From: an uncultured Alcaligenaceae bacterium
GTDB lineage: Bacteria > Pseudomonadota > Gammaproteobacteria > Burkholderiales > Burkholderiaceae_B
Length of the DNA stretch: 64,000 nucleotides
NCBI GenBank assembly: GCA_937908115.1
Contig: CALEQZ010000019.1
Span: forward strand, 3,714-67,713
Direction of reading: 5' to 3'
A program made the translations under genes and the position numbers. Shown here in pieces: positions 1 to 9,659 of the stretch. Numbering within the stretch: position 1 is the first letter of the stretch; each line of letters opens with the position of its first letter. The notes below the pieces were generated by a model. That model was not told where the DNA came from and did no database searches. It was given only the letters and a program-made list of their open reading frames with translations.

Positions 1-630
1 GTGACACCTTCCTCCGTGCCGCCTGGCGGCCCTTCCCGACCTGCCCCGCGCCGCTCGCTCAAGCCGCTGTTTGCCGTGCTGCTGATGAGCCTGGCGCCGG
101 TGATCGCGGCGGTGATCGTGTATTTCTATCCGGCCCTGCGGCCTGCCGAGACCACGAACTACGGCACGCTGTACACGCCGCAGCGTCCCATGCCGTCGGC
201 GGCGGACTTGCCGCTGGCCACGCTGGACGGGCAAGCGTTCGACTTGAATTCGCTCAAGGGTAAATGGGTGCTGGCGGCCGCGCACGGCGGCGCCTGCCCG
301 CCGGCCTGCGCACGCAAGCTCTTCATCATCCGCAACACCCATGCCAGCCAGGGCAAGAACGTCGATCGGCTCGTGCGCGTGTGGTTCATCACCGACGACG
401 AGCCCGTGCCGGACAAAGTCCTGGAAGCCTACCGCGGCACGATCATGGTCCGGGCCAAGCCCGAGGCGCTCGCCCGCTACCTGCTCGATGCCGGCCAGCC
501 CTCGCTCGAAGGCCCGCTCTGGATCATCGACCCCTTGGGTAACCTGATCCTGCACTATCCGCCCGACACCGACCCGATCCGCTTCCGCAAAGACGTCAGC
601 CGGCTCGTTTACAACTCCCGGATCGGCTGA
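1..630 (+). CDS. Membrane-anchored thioredoxin-fold-like protein of cytochrome oxidase assembly cluster
   Basis: This 209-residue protein has one hydrophobic segment at about residues 22-43 and a soluble, presumably periplasmic domain. The domain carries CPPAC at residues 99-103 in a context that resembles a thioredoxin/Sco fold, where two closely spaced cysteines bind copper or do redox chemistry. It lies 12 bp before ctaA, so it is probably translated with the heme A genes and helps mature cytochrome c oxidase. That role is inferred from position and the Cys pair. The frame is open from the first base of the window, where a GTG stands, so the true start could lie further upstream. Confidence 0.7.
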   Translation: MTPSSVPPGGPSRPAPRRSLKPLFAVLLMSLAPVIAAVIVYFYPALRPAETTNYGTLYTPQRPMPSAADLPLATLDGQAFDLNSLKGKWVLAAAHGGACPPACARKLFIIRNTHASQGKNVDRLVRVWFITDDEPVPDKVLEAYRGTIMVRAKPEALARYLLDAGQPSLEGPLWIIDPLGNLILHYPPDTDPIRFRKDVSRLVYNSRIG

Positions 631-642
631 ATCCATCCGACC

Positions 643-1662
643 ATGCGTATCCAGAACCGCTATCGGAAACTGGTCTTCCTGACCTGGTTCCTGACTTTGG
701 ACCTGATCATGTTCGGCGCCTTCGTGCGCCTGACCGACTCCGGCCTGGGCTGCCCGGATTGGCCGGGCTGCTATGGGCAGATCACGCCGCTGTCGGCATT
801 GGATCCCATACGCGAGGCAGAGGCGGCCATGCCCTATGGGCCGGTCACCTTGTCCAAGGCCTGGATCGAGATGATCCACCGCTACGCCGGCAGCATCCTG
901 GGCATGCTGATCATCGCCATCGTATTCATGGCCTGGCGGCATCGCCGCGAGCTGGGCCGTTCGCCGTGGCTGGCGACGATCACGCTGGCGGCAGTCTGCC
1001 TGCAGGGTGCTTTCGGCGCGTGGACGGTCACCCACAAGCTGATGCCTGCCGTGGTGACCGCCCACCTGCTGGGCGGCATGATCCTGCTGGCGCTGATGAC
1101 GTGGCTTGCCGCGCGCGAAAAAGCGCATGAGCCGGTCGACGCGCAGGCGGCGAGGTGGCGGCCTTGGGCGGCTGCAGGATTGGCGCTGCTGTTCGTGCAG
1201 ATCGCGCTGGGTGGCTGGGTCAGCACCAATTACGCCGCGCTGGCCTGCATGGATTTTCCGACCTGCCACGGCACCTGGATGCCCGAGATGGACTTCGCCG
1301 GCGGATTTTCCATCGTGCGCGGCCTGGGCGAATTGCCCTCGGGCGAAATGATCTCGCAGCACGCACTGACGGCCATCCACTGGGTGCATCGCAATTTCGC
1401 CTTCGTCGTCTTCGCCTACCTGGCGGCGCTGGCGCTGCGCCTGCGTGGCAAGCCCGGGCTGGACGGCCCGGCCCGGCTGCTGCTGGCCCTGCTGGCCGCC
1501 CAGCTGGCCACGGGGTTGGCGACCATTTACCTGCAATGGCCGCTCTTGATCGCCGTCGTGCACAATGGCGGCGCGGCGGGCCTGGTGTTGGCCTGCGTCA
1601 CGCTGCTGATCCGCCTGTCGCGCGCCGGCGGCCAGCCGCCGGCCGGCGCGCCAGCCCGTTAA
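643..1662 (+). CDS. ctaA: Heme A synthase (COX15/CtaA family)
   Basis: The 339-residue polytopic membrane protein converts heme O to heme A, the cofactor of aa3-type cytochrome oxidase. It shows the internal two-fold layout of the family, with candidate heme-ligand histidines at H79, H141, H246 and in a VHNGG motif near the C terminus. It also has two extracytoplasmic Cys pairs (C37/C43 and C202/C208), a feature of the Cys-containing class. It follows the membrane CPPAC protein by 12 bp and precedes ctaB by 9 bp, so the three are almost certainly one transcript. The length is normal for the family. Confidence 0.95.
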   Translation: MRIQNRYRKLVFLTWFLTLDLIMFGAFVRLTDSGLGCPDWPGCYGQITPLSALDPIREAEAAMPYGPVTLSKAWIEMIHRYAGSILGMLIIAIVFMAWRHRRELGRSPWLATITLAAVCLQGAFGAWTVTHKLMPAVVTAHLLGGMILLALMTWLAAREKAHEPVDAQAARWRPWAAAGLALLFVQIALGGWVSTNYAALACMDFPTCHGTWMPEMDFAGGFSIVRGLGELPSGEMISQHALTAIHWVHRNFAFVVFAYLAALALRLRGKPGLDGPARLLLALLAAQLATGLATIYLQWPLLIAVVHNGGAAGLVLACVTLLIRLSRAGGQPPAGAPAR

Positions 1663-1671
1663 AATGCACCC

Positions 1672-2571
1672 ATGTCCAGTCTTGCCGCTCCTCGCGCCGG
1701 GTTGCTGCGCCAGTATCTCGTCCTGACCAAGCCCAGGGTGACCCAGCTCGCCGTGTTCTGCGCGGTGATCGGGATGTTCCTGGCTGCGCCGGGCCTGCCG
1801 GACCTCGCCAGGGTGGCGCTGGCCACGCTGGGCATCTGGCTGCTGGCCGCGGCGGCGTTCGCCATCAACTGCCTGATCGAGCAGGAAATCGATGCCCGCA
1901 TGCTGCGCACCGCGCGCCGCGCTACCGCGCAGGGCACGATCTCGCCCGTGCAGGTGCTGGCCCTGTCGGGGTTGCTGGGTGGGGCGGGCATGCTGGTCCT
2001 CTACCACGGCGTCAATCCCCTGACGATGTGGCTGACGTTTGCCACCTTCGTCGGCTACGCCGTGATCTACACCGTCATCCTCAAGCCGCGCACCCCCCAG
2101 AACATCGTCATCGGCGGGCTGTCCGGCGCCATGCCGCCAGCGCTGGGCTGGGCGGCGGTGGCCAACGCCGTGCCGGCCGAGGCCTGGGTGCTGGTGTTGA
2201 TCATCTTCATCTGGACCCCGCCGCATTTTTGGGCGCTGGCGCTGTACCGCAACCACGATTACGTCAACGCCGGGCTGCCCATGCTGCCGGTCACCCATGG
2301 CCGGGATTTCACCAGCCTACACATCCTGCTCTACAGCATCGCGCTGCTGGCCACCACGCTGCTGCCGTTCGCGATCCGCATGAGCGGATGGCCCTACCTG
2401 CTGGCCGCGCTTGCGCTGGGGGGGCGCTTCGTGGGCCTGGCCTGGCGGCTGCACCGCGGCTACAGCGACGACCTAGCGCGCAAGACGTTCCGCTACTCCA
2501 TCGTGTACCTGGCGCTGCTTTTCGCCGCCTTGCTGGTCGATCATTGGCTGGGCCTGGCGCTTGGCGCCTGA
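1672..2571 (+). CDS. ctaB: Protoheme IX farnesyltransferase (heme O synthase)
   Basis: The 299-residue UbiA-type prenyltransferase adds a farnesyl group to protoheme to give heme O, the substrate of the CtaA protein encoded just upstream. The first prenyl-diphosphate motif reads [18 protein letters not shown], matching the family N-x-x-x-D-x-x-x-D-x-x-M-x-R-T pattern except that Glu stands at the first acidic position. The second conserved loop, [12 protein letters not shown], is present. Hydrophobicity suggests eight or nine membrane helices. The symbol cyoE is used for the same enzyme in quinol-oxidase operons. Confidence 0.94.
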   Translation: MSSLAAPRAGLLRQYLVLTKPRVTQLAVFCAVIGMFLAAPGLPDLARVALATLGIWLLAAAAFAINCLIEQEIDARMLRTARRATAQGTISPVQVLALSGLLGGAGMLVLYHGVNPLTMWLTFATFVGYAVIYTVILKPRTPQNIVIGGLSGAMPPALGWAAVANAVPAEAWVLVLIIFIWTPPHFWALALYRNHDYVNAGLPMLPVTHGRDFTSLHILLYSIALLATTLLPFAIRMSGWPYLLAALALGGRFVGLAWRLHRGYSDDLARKTFRYSIVYLALLFAALLVDHWLGLALGA

Positions 2572-2586
2572 AGGAGACCCGCTTTC

Positions 2587-3186
2587 ATGTCCTTGCGATC
2601 TTTCTTGCGGGGCCGCTTGGCGCGCGGCGCAGCCCTCCTTGGCATGGCCCTGGCGCTGGCCGCCTGCGACAGCGGGCCGCCGCAGTTTCGTGGCAGCGAC
2701 ATCACGGGCACGCGACTAGGTCGCGACCTGGCGTTGGTCGACCATGCAGGGGTGCCGCGCACGCTGGCCGACTACGCGGGCAAGGTCGTCGTCGTGTTCT
2801 TCGGGTTCACCCAGTGCCCGGACGTGTGCCCGACCTCGCTGGCCGAGATGGCGCAGGTGGCCAAGACCCTGGGCGAGGACGCCAAGGACGTGCAGGTGCT
2901 GATGGTCACGGTCGACCCCGAGCGGGATACGCCGGATGTGCTGCGCCAGTATGTAACGGCCTTCGACCCGCGCTTCGTCGGCCTGACCGGCACGCCGGAG
3001 CAGATCAAGCAGGCCGCCGCCTCGTTCAAGGTCTATTACGCGAAAGTGCCGCGCGAAGGCGGCGACTACACCATGGACCATACCGCGGCCTTTTACGTGC
3101 TGGACAAGCAGGGCGAAGCCAGGGTGCTGCTGCACAGCAATGCCGGCGTGGACGCCATGGTCCACGACATCAGGCAGCTGCTGTAG
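2587..3186 (+). CDS. Sco1/SenC/PrrC-type copper chaperone lipoprotein
   Basis: This 199-residue protein begins with a lipoprotein signal ending in LAAC, with the lipidated Cys at 27. A Sco domain follows with CPDVC (C77, C81) and H165, the three residues that bind copper in Sco proteins delivering it to the CuA site of oxidase subunit II. An AAGGAGA-like ribosome site overlaps the end of ctaB, 15 bp upstream, which ties it to the heme genes. It is the last gene of the assembly cluster; a strong hairpin follows directly. Confidence 0.93.
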   Translation: MSLRSFLRGRLARGAALLGMALALAACDSGPPQFRGSDITGTRLGRDLALVDHAGVPRTLADYAGKVVVVFFGFTQCPDVCPTSLAEMAQVAKTLGEDAKDVQVLMVTVDPERDTPDVLRQYVTAFDPRFVGLTGTPEQIKQAAASFKVYYAKVPREGGDYTMDHTAAFYVLDKQGEARVLLHSNAGVDAMVHDIRQLL

Positions 3187-3195
3187 GCAAATGGT

Positions 3196-3227
3196 GCCGC
3201 GCCTGCCCCGTACGGGGCAGGCGCGGC
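3196..3227. terminator. Bidirectional hairpin between convergent genes
   Basis: A perfect 14-bp stem (3196-3209 with 3214-3227) encloses the four-base loop GTAC. It sits between the stop codons of the Sco gene and the convergent DUF3717 gene. The plus strand has only CTTT after the stem, so it is a T-poor terminator that probably serves both directions. Confidence 0.75.
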
Positions 3228-3230
3228 CTT

Positions 3231-3449
3231 TCAGCCGCGCGCGGCGCGCCAGCCTTCGATGGCTTGGCGCGCATCGGCGTCCAGGTCGTCGAGCGCGACT
3301 TCCCGGCGGTGCGTCATGATCAAGTAGGCATACGGCGTGGCCAGCGCCGCGGCCTCCTGGCAAAGGCGCAGTTCCTCGCCCACCGAGGGCGAGCGCGCCC
3401 GCCAGAAGTTAATGGCTTGTTCGATTTCGGCGATGGTGACGGTATCCAT
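3231..3449 (-). CDS. Small DUF3717-family protein
   Basis: The 72-residue protein starts MDTVTIAEIEQAINFW and resembles the small DUF3717 family common in Burkholderiales, whose function is unknown. It looks soluble and mostly helical, with several acidic residues and one Cys. I place the start at 3449 because the family begins at this Met. The frame is open for 20 more codons upstream, but those codons are low-complexity. It converges on the Sco gene across the shared hairpin. The 230 bp upstream, to the PhaM-like gene, holds no gene I can support. Confidence 0.7.
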   Translation of the reverse strand: MDTVTIAEIEQAINFWRARSPSVGEELRLCQEAAALATPYAYLIMTHRREVALDDLDADARQAIEGWRAARG

Positions 3450-3681
3450 GCCGGTATTTTCCCAGAATACCGGGCCGGCACGGGCGCCGGCGCGCGCCGC
3501 CTGCGGCACGCTTGCAAAGCGACACGTTTGGCCAATGGCTGGCGCCGCCCGCCGATGCTATACCGCGGGCATGCCGGCCGGCCGCGTCCCGGTTTGGGTC
3601 GGCCGCGCAATCGGGCGTAATATCCCGGGCAGCCTGCCGTCATGCGGCGGCGCGCCGACGCCCCCGAAGATGGAGGATCCC

Positions 3682-4434
3682 ATGACCGCCAAGTCAAACA
3701 ACCCTTTCGTGCTGCCCGGCTTGGGGCAGGCGCCGGACCTGGCCGGCAACCCGTTGCTAGCCAGCATGGAAATGATGCGGCAGGCGTGGGCCGGGCTGGC
3801 CGGGCCGGGTGGGCTGGCCCAGGCCGTCCCGGGGTCGCCGTCGAGCACGCAGGAGCTCGAGCGGCGCATCGCCGAGCTGCGCGCGGTCGAGAACTGGCTC
3901 AAGCTCAACCTCTCCATGCTGTCGAGCACCATCCAGGGGCTGGAAGTCCAGCGCGCGACCATCGCCACGCTGCGTGCCTTCGTCGGCAGCATGGGGGGCG
4001 CCCAGGGCCCGGGCGAAGCCTCGCCGCTGGAAGTCGCGTTGGGCATCAAGCCCGGTGGGGTGTCGACCGCCACGGTGGCCGGCGATGCCGGGGCCGATGA
4101 TCCGGCCCAGGCGCCCGAACCGGTCGACCCGGCGCCGCAAGGACCTGGCGGCGCGCCGGCCGGCGCACCTGGGGAGGGCGCCAGCCAGCGCGCGGTCGAT
4201 GCCGGCATGCAGGCAATGGGCGCGGCCGCGCAGTCAGCGTCCGAGGCGTGGTGGAAGCTGCTGCAGCAGCAGTTCGGCCAGCTTGCCAGCGCGACGGCCG
4301 CGACCATGCCGCCGGCGCCAGGGGCGGCGGCGCCAGCCACCGGGGAAAAGCCCTCCAGGGCGCGCAAGCCCGCGGGCGCGCGCAAGGCGGCCAAGGCCAC
4401 GCGCGGCGGCAAGGGGGCCAAGCCCGCTTCGTGA
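3682..4434 (+). CDS. PhaM-like polyhydroxyalkanoate granule-associated protein
   Basis: This 250-residue protein has three parts. A short N-terminal region has a conserved FVLPGLGQ segment. A central amphipathic and probably coiled-coil part (about residues 50-100) contains ELERRIAELRAVENWL. A long Ala/Pro-rich linker ends in a Lys/Arg/Ala-rich tail like those of histone-like proteins. The same layout is known for PhaM, which binds PHB synthase and DNA and helps partition storage granules. The start is fixed by the GGAGGAT ribosome site at 3672. No other PHA gene is in the window, so the role rests on family resemblance. Confidence 0.72.
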   Translation: MTAKSNNPFVLPGLGQAPDLAGNPLLASMEMMRQAWAGLAGPGGLAQAVPGSPSSTQELERRIAELRAVENWLKLNLSMLSSTIQGLEVQRATIATLRAFVGSMGGAQGPGEASPLEVALGIKPGGVSTATVAGDAGADDPAQAPEPVDPAPQGPGGAPAGAPGEGASQRAVDAGMQAMGAAAQSASEAWWKLLQQQFGQLASATAATMPPAPGAAAPATGEKPSRARKPAGARKAAKATRGGKGAKPAS

Positions 4435-4491
4435 TTTTCGCCATCGACGGCCCGCCGGCAGGCGGGCGGTCCATATCCTTTTTGGACATTC

Positions 4492-5865
4492 ATGCTCAAT
4501 ATCGTCATTCTCGCGGCCGGCATGGGCAAGCGCATGCGTTCCGATCTGCCCAAGGTGCTGCACGCCCTGGCCGGCAGGCCCATGTTGCATCACGTCCTGG
4601 ATAGCGCCCGCCAGTTGGATCCGGCGCGCATGGTGGTCGTCGTCGGGCACGGCGCCGACCAGGTCCGGGCGGCATGCGCGGACCAGCCTGACGTGCACTT
4701 CGCGCTGCAGCAGCCGCCGCAAGGCACCGGGCACGCCGTGAAGCAGGCGGCGCCGTTGTTGCAGGAATCGGGCAGTGGCGACGTCACCTTGGTGCTCTAC
4801 GGCGACGTGCCGCTGGTCCAGCCCGATACCCTGCGCCGGCTGCTGCAGGCGGCATCGGCCGGCGCCTTGGCCGTGCTCACCGAGCAGCTTGAGGATCCGA
4901 CCGGTTACGGGCGCATCGTGCGCGACGGTCAGGGGCGCATCCGCGCCATCGTCGAGCACAAGGATGCAAGCCCAGACCAGCTTGCGATCAAGGAGGTCAA
5001 TACCGGCATTCTGGCCGCGCCGACCGCGCGCCTGAAGCAGTGGCTGGAGCGCATCGGCAACGACAACGCCCAGAAGGAGTATTACCTGACCGATGCGATC
5101 AGCCTGGCGGTCGCCGATGGCGTGGCGGTGGAATCGGCACAGCCTGGCGCGCCGTGGGAAACCCTGGGCGTCAATAGCCGCGCCCAGCAGGCCGAACTGG
5201 AGCGCACCTGGCAGCGCGAGCAGGCCAGGCGCCTGCTCGAGGCCGGCGTCACTTTGGCCGACCCGGACCGCTTCGACCTACGCGGCACGCTGTCGTGCGG
5301 GCGTGATGTCTACATCGACGTGGGCTGCGTGTTCGAAGGCAAGGTCGAGCTGGCCGACGGCGTGCGCATCGGGCCCTATTGCGTGCTGCGCGACGTCCGG
5401 TTGGGCGAAGGCGCCAGGGTCGAGGCGTTCAGCCACCTGGATGGCGCGCAGGCCGGGACGGGCGCGCGCATCGGCCCCTATGCCCGGCTGCGGCCGGGGG
5501 CGCGGCTCGGGGCGCGCAGCCACGTGGGCAATTTCGTCGAAATCAAGAATTCGTCGCTCGGCGAAGACAGCAAGGCCAATCACCTGGCCTATGTCGGCGA
5601 CGCGGACGTGGGCGCGCGGGTCAACATCGGCGCCGGGACCATCACGTGCAACTATGACGGGGTCAACAAGCACCGGACGGTGATCGAGGACGATGCCTTC
5701 ATCGGCTCCGATACCCAGCTTGTCGCGCCCGTGCGCGTGGGCCGCGGCGCCACGCTGGGCGCCGGCACGACGCTGACGCGCGATGCGCCGGCCGACAAGC
5801 TGACGCTGTCGCGCGCCAAGCAGGTGACCGTGGAGAGCTGGCGCCGCCCAGCCAAGAAGCCTTGA
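4492..5865 (+). CDS. glmU: Bifunctional GlmU: N-acetylglucosamine-1-P uridyltransferase / glucosamine-1-P acetyltransferase
   Basis: The 457-residue enzyme makes UDP-GlcNAc for peptidoglycan and lipid A in two steps. The N-terminal half is the uridyltransferase, with LAAGMGKRM at residues 7-15 and K21. The C-terminal half is a left-handed beta-helix acetyltransferase, visible as repeated hexapeptides and the [11 protein letters not shown] segment. The length equals that of the E. coli protein. It supplies the step after GlmS, which is encoded 4 kb downstream. The stop codon overlaps the next gene's start as TTGA. Confidence 0.97.
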   Translation: MLNIVILAAGMGKRMRSDLPKVLHALAGRPMLHHVLDSARQLDPARMVVVVGHGADQVRAACADQPDVHFALQQPPQGTGHAVKQAAPLLQESGSGDVTLVLYGDVPLVQPDTLRRLLQAASAGALAVLTEQLEDPTGYGRIVRDGQGRIRAIVEHKDASPDQLAIKEVNTGILAAPTARLKQWLERIGNDNAQKEYYLTDAISLAVADGVAVESAQPGAPWETLGVNSRAQQAELERTWQREQARRLLEAGVTLADPDRFDLRGTLSCGRDVYIDVGCVFEGKVELADGVRIGPYCVLRDVRLGEGARVEAFSHLDGAQAGTGARIGPYARLRPGARLGARSHVGNFVEIKNSSLGEDSKANHLAYVGDADVGARVNIGAGTITCNYDGVNKHRTVIEDDAFIGSDTQLVAPVRVGRGATLGAGTTLTRDAPADKLTLSRAKQVTVESWRRPAKKP

Positions 5866-7289
5866 GCGCAGCGTCGCAACAGAACCCGGTCGGCGGCCAA
5901 GGCCACGCCGACGGACTGCCTCTGCCCCGCCGCCGCTGGGCCGTGGCCACCCTGCTGCTGGCCATGACGATGGCGGTGCTCGACGCGTCGATCGCCAACG
6001 TGGCGTTGCCCACCATCGCCGTGGATTTGGACGCCAGTCCAGCCGCGGCGGTATGGATCGTCAACGCCTACAACGTGACGGTGGTGGCCATGCTGCTGCC
6101 GCTGTCGTCGGTGGCCGAGCGCGTGGGCTTCAAGCGCATGTTCGTCATAGGGCTGTCGCTGTTCACGTTGGCATCGCTCGCATGCGCGCTGTCGCGCTCG
6201 CTGGAGGCGCTGACCCTGTCGCGCATCGCCCAGGGCCTGGGCGCCGCGGTGTTGATGAGCCTGTTCGGCGGGCTGGTGCGCCACATCTACCCGACGCGCA
6301 TGCTGGCGCGCGGCATCAGCATCAACGCGATGACCGTGGGCGTGATGTCGGTGCTCGGGCCGACCATAGGCGCGGCCATCCTGTCGGTGGCCCAATGGCC
6401 GTGGATTTTCGCGGTCAACCTGCCGGTCGGGCTGGTGGCCCTGCGATGCGCGCGCTTTCTGCCCGATGTGCCCGGTACGGGCGCTCGCTTCGATTGGGCA
6501 AGCGCGCTGCTATGCATGGTCGGGATGTCGCTGTTCATCCTGGGCATTGACTACCTGGTCGCCGAGCCTGTACGCGGGCTCGGCTTGGTTGCCGCCGCAG
6601 CCGCCGCGGCGTGGTTTCTGGTGCGCCGCGCCCGTGGCCAGACGGCGCCGCTGGTGCCGGTGGACCTGCTGCGCATCAAGCCGGTGGCGTACGCGGTCGG
6701 GGCGTCGGCCTGCTCTTTTGCCGCGCAAATGTCCGCCTTCGTTTCGCTGCCGTTCTACCTGCAGCACGTGTTGGGACGCGATCACCTGTCCATGGGTTTC
6801 TTGCTGGGGATGTGGCCTGTTGCCGCGGCGGCCATGGCGCCGGTTTCGGCCCGGCTCTGCGAGCGCTATTCCGCCGCGCAGCTTTGCGCGGCGGGCGCGG
6901 CCGCGATGGCGGCAGGGCTGGCGTGGCTGGCCGCATTGCCCCCGGATGCCGGCAATGCGGCCATCGTCGTCGGCATGCTGCTGGGCGGGATAGGATTTGG
7001 TTTTTTCCAGACGCCGAACAATCGCGCCATGCTTGGTTCGGCGCCGCGCAGCCGGGCGGGTGCGGCCGGCGGCATGCAGGCCACCACGCGCGTGTTCGGC
7101 CAAAGCTTCGGCACGGCACTGGTGGCCGCGGCCTTCGGGTTGTCGCGCGAGCAGGGGCCGACGCTGGCGCTGATCTTCAGCATGGGCTGCGCGCTGATGG
7201 CGCTGGCGGTCAACGCCGTGCGCATCCACCGTGACCGGCTGCCGGCTGCGGCGCGGCCGGCCAAAAGCGACAAGGGACCTTCGTCATGA
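5862..7289 (+). CDS. MFS drug:H+ antiporter-2 type permease (14 TMS)
   Basis: This 475-residue permease has about 14 hydrophobic segments and the family A-motif region near [25 protein letters not shown] segment in helix 1 is typical of the EmrB/QacA (DHA2) branch. The likely start is TTG at 5862, sharing bases with the glmU stop, so translation is coupled. It ends overlapping the glycosyltransferase gene by 4 bp. Exported substrate is unknown. Its place in a cell-envelope cluster suggests a link to lipopolysaccharide rather than drug efflux, but that is inference. The N-terminal start is less certain than the rest. Confidence 0.85.
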   Translation: MSAASQQNPVGGQGHADGLPLPRRRWAVATLLLAMTMAVLDASIANVALPTIAVDLDASPAAAVWIVNAYNVTVVAMLLPLSSVAERVGFKRMFVIGLSLFTLASLACALSRSLEALTLSRIAQGLGAAVLMSLFGGLVRHIYPTRMLARGISINAMTVGVMSVLGPTIGAAILSVAQWPWIFAVNLPVGLVALRCARFLPDVPGTGARFDWASALLCMVGMSLFILGIDYLVAEPVRGLGLVAAAAAAAWFLVRRARGQTAPLVPVDLLRIKPVAYAVGASACSFAAQMSAFVSLPFYLQHVLGRDHLSMGFLLGMWPVAAAAMAPVSARLCERYSAAQLCAAGAAAMAAGLAWLAALPPDAGNAAIVVGMLLGGIGFGFFQTPNNRAMLGSAPRSRAGAAGGMQATTRVFGQSFGTALVAAAFGLSREQGPTLALIFSMGCALMALAVNAVRIHRDRLPAAARPAKSDKGPSS

Positions 7290-8104
7290 GCAATCGAGAC
7301 TGCGAAACGGCCGCCGGTGCGGCTGCGCAAGCCGCGGCTGGCACGCCCGCGCCCAGGCTTTCGGTCATCGTCATCACCCACAACGAAAGCCGCCATATCG
7401 CGGCTTGCCTGGATTCCGTCGCTTTTGCCGACGAGATCGTCGTCGTCGATTCGGGCAGCACGGACGACACCTGCGAAATCGCCAGGGCGCGCGGCGCGCG
7501 CGTGCTCGTGACGCCGGATTGGCCAGGATTCGGCCCGCAGAAGAACCGCGCGCTGGACCTGGCCACCGGCGATTGGGTGCTGTCGATAGACGCCGACGAG
7601 CGCGTGACGCCGGCGCTGGCAGAGGAAATCCGCGCGGTGATCGCCACTGGCCGGCTCGACGCGTACCGCATCGCCCGATTGTCAGAGTTTTGTGGCCAGC
7701 CGATGCGCCATTGCGGCTGGTGGCCGGACCATGTGCTGAGGTTGTTCCGCCGTGGCAAGGCGCGCTTTACCGATGCGGCGGTCCACGAAAAGCTCGAAGC
7801 CGCGGGACCGGTGGGCGTGTTGCGCCACCACCTCTTGCACTACCCGTACGAGACCATCGAGGCGTTGCTCGTCAAGATGAACCGCTACTCGACGGATGCC
7901 GCCTTGATGATGTATCGCCGCGGCCGACGCACATCGATCCCCGGGGCCCTGGGGCACGGGATATGGACCTTCGTGCGCATCTACTTCATCCGCCGGGGCT
8001 TTTTGGACGGCTGGCGCGGGCTGATCGTCGCCTGCGCGGCGGGTGCGGGCAGTTTCTTCCGCTATGCCAAGTTGTACATGCTGCAGCAGGGGCGCGGCGC
8101 ATGA
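7286..8104 (+). CDS. Family 2 glycosyltransferase, WaaE/LgtF-like (LPS core)
   Basis: The 272-residue protein has a GT-A fold signature: LSVIVITHNESRHI near residue 25, VDSGSTDDT, and the DxD-type SIDADERV at about residue 94. The pattern and the GFGPQKNRAL segment match the WaaE/KdtX/LgtF family of inner-core glucosyltransferases. Its start overlaps the permease gene and its stop overlaps the next glycosyltransferase, so these three form one translationally coupled unit behind glmU. The sugar and acceptor cannot be read from sequence. Confidence 0.88.
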   Translation: MSNRDCETAAGAAAQAAAGTPAPRLSVIVITHNESRHIAACLDSVAFADEIVVVDSGSTDDTCEIARARGARVLVTPDWPGFGPQKNRALDLATGDWVLSIDADERVTPALAEEIRAVIATGRLDAYRIARLSEFCGQPMRHCGWWPDHVLRLFRRGKARFTDAAVHEKLEAAGPVGVLRHHLLHYPYETIEALLVKMNRYSTDAALMMYRRGRRTSIPGALGHGIWTFVRIYFIRRGFLDGWRGLIVACAAGAGSFFRYAKLYMLQQGRGA

Positions 8105-9162
8105 GGATCCTGCAACTGAATTTCGAGCGCACCTGGCGCGGCGGCGAGCGGCAGACGCTGCTGTGCATGCAGGCGTTTCGCGAGCTGGGGCACGAGGTCG
8201 AGCTGCTTGCGCGTGAAGGCTACCCGTTGGCCGAACGGGCCGGCGCCGCAGGTTTTCGCGTCCACACCGTGCGCAACGTGGTGCAACAGCTTGGATTCTT
8301 GGCGCGACGCGGGCGTGGCTACGACATCCTGCACGCGCAGACGGCCAACACGGTGACCTGGGCCGTGCTGTCCAAGCCGCTGCATCGCAGGCCGGTAGTG
8401 TTTTCGCGCCGCACCGCGTTACCCGCGACGGGTCATGAATGGAAGACTGGGTTCAAATGGCGGCACATCGACCTGATGGTGGCCATCAGCGAGACGGCGG
8501 CCGCCGAGCCGCGGCGGCTGGGATTGTCGCCCGTCATCATCCGCAGTGCCGTGCCGCCTTGCGCGCCGGATGCAGCGCGGGCGGCCGAGCTGGCCCGGGA
8601 GTTGGGGCTGGGTGGGCGGCGCGTGCTGGCGACCGCCGCAGCGCTGGTTCCGTACAAGGACCCCCTGACCTTGATCCGTGCCGTCGGCTTGTTGGCGCGC
8701 CGGCGTGATGACTTCGTCTTCGTGCATTTCGGCAGCGGCGACATGCAGGGCCAGGCGCAGGCGCTGGTGCGCGAGCTCGGCCTCGAATCGGTTTACCTGT
8801 TTGCAGGGTTTCGTCGCGGGATGGAAGATTACTACCCGCTGATGGACGTTTTCGTGATGGCCTCGCAAGAGGAGGCGCTGGGCAGCAGCGTGTTGGATGC
8901 CTTTTCGCAGGGCGTACCCGTGGTCTCGACCGATGCGGGGGGGCTGGCCGAAAGCCTGGCCGACGGACGGGGCGTCCTGTGCCCGGTCGGCGATGCCCAG
9001 GCACTGGCCGACGGCATGGCGCGCTTGCTCGACGATCCGGCGCTGCGCGCCGAGGTCATCGCGCGCGCCCGAGACTACGTGCGGCGCGAGCACGACATGA
9101 TGCAAATGGGGCGCCGGTACGTCGAGCAATTCGCGCGACTGTTGCAGGGATGGCGGCAGTAG
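8101..9162 (+). CDS. Family 4 (GT-B) glycosyltransferase, LPS core or surface polysaccharide
   Basis: The 353-residue protein begins MRILQLNFERTWRGGERQT, the glycine-rich acceptor-side loop of GT4 enzymes. It later has the E-x7-E nucleotide-sugar motif in ASQEEALGSSVLDAFSQG, about residues 256-273. It is probably a retaining transferase acting after the GT2 enzyme in lipopolysaccharide core assembly. The ATGA overlap with the preceding gene shows coupling. The operon ends here, facing the convergent Lrp gene 23 bp away. Confidence 0.88.
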   Translation: MRILQLNFERTWRGGERQTLLCMQAFRELGHEVELLAREGYPLAERAGAAGFRVHTVRNVVQQLGFLARRGRGYDILHAQTANTVTWAVLSKPLHRRPVVFSRRTALPATGHEWKTGFKWRHIDLMVAISETAAAEPRRLGLSPVIIRSAVPPCAPDAARAAELARELGLGGRRVLATAAALVPYKDPLTLIRAVGLLARRRDDFVFVHFGSGDMQGQAQALVRELGLESVYLFAGFRRGMEDYYPLMDVFVMASQEEALGSSVLDAFSQGVPVVSTDAGGLAESLADGRGVLCPVGDAQALADGMARLLDDPALRAEVIARARDYVRREHDMMQMGRRYVEQFARLLQGWRQ

Positions 9163-9185
9163 TGCGGGGCAACGCGCGGGGGCGG

Positions 9186-9659
9186 TCACGGCAGGATCGG
9201 CACGCGCGTTTCGAATTTGCTGCGGTTGACCGCGAAAAACGTGCGTACGTTGCGCACGTTGGCCTGCGCGGTGAACGCGCGATGCGCCAGCGCATGGTAG
9301 GCAGCCATGTCCCGGACCTGGACGACCAGCACGAAGTCTGGCCCAGGCGAGACGCGGTAGCACTGCAGCACGGCGTCTTCGGCTGCCATGGCTTGCTCGA
9401 AGGCGTCGAGCTGTTCGGCCGTCTGCACGTCCAGCGTGATCTCGACGATGGCCGTCAAGACGCTGCCCAGCTTGTCGGGCGCGACGATGGCCACGCGCTT
9501 TTCTATCACTCCGGATTCGACCAGCCGGCGCACGCGGCGCAGGCAGGTGGGCGGCGAAGCGTGTACGCGCGCGGCGAGCTCTTGGTTAGTTGGCGAGCAG
9601 TCGCGCTGGATATGGTCCAAGATCCGACGGTCCAGATCGTCAAGGGTGAAGGTCGGCAT
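9186..9659 (-). CDS. Lrp/AsnC family transcriptional regulator
   Basis: The 157-residue protein has an N-terminal helix-turn-helix (TNQELAARVHASPPTCLRRV, about residues 24-43). A C-terminal ligand-sensing RAM domain contains GPDFVLVVQVRD. I chose the Met at 9659, where the family normally begins; eight more codons are open upstream. It is divergent from glmS across an AT-rich region with two inverted repeats. It may control itself, and possibly glmS or a distant amino-acid gene. The effector is unknown. Confidence 0.9.
   Translation of the reverse strand: MPTFTLDDLDRRILDHIQRDCSPTNQELAARVHASPPTCLRRVRRLVESGVIEKRVAIVAPDKLGSVLTAIVEITLDVQTAEQLDAFEQAMAAEDAVLQCYRVSPGPDFVLVVQVRDMAAYHALAHRAFTAQANVRNVRTFFAVNRSKFETRVPILP

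Noticed and set aside
1155..3620. 821-codon open frame across ctaA, ctaB and Sco
   Set aside because: It is an out-of-frame shadow in GC-rich DNA, rich in Arg/Ala/Gly without domain similarity, while the real genes are certain.
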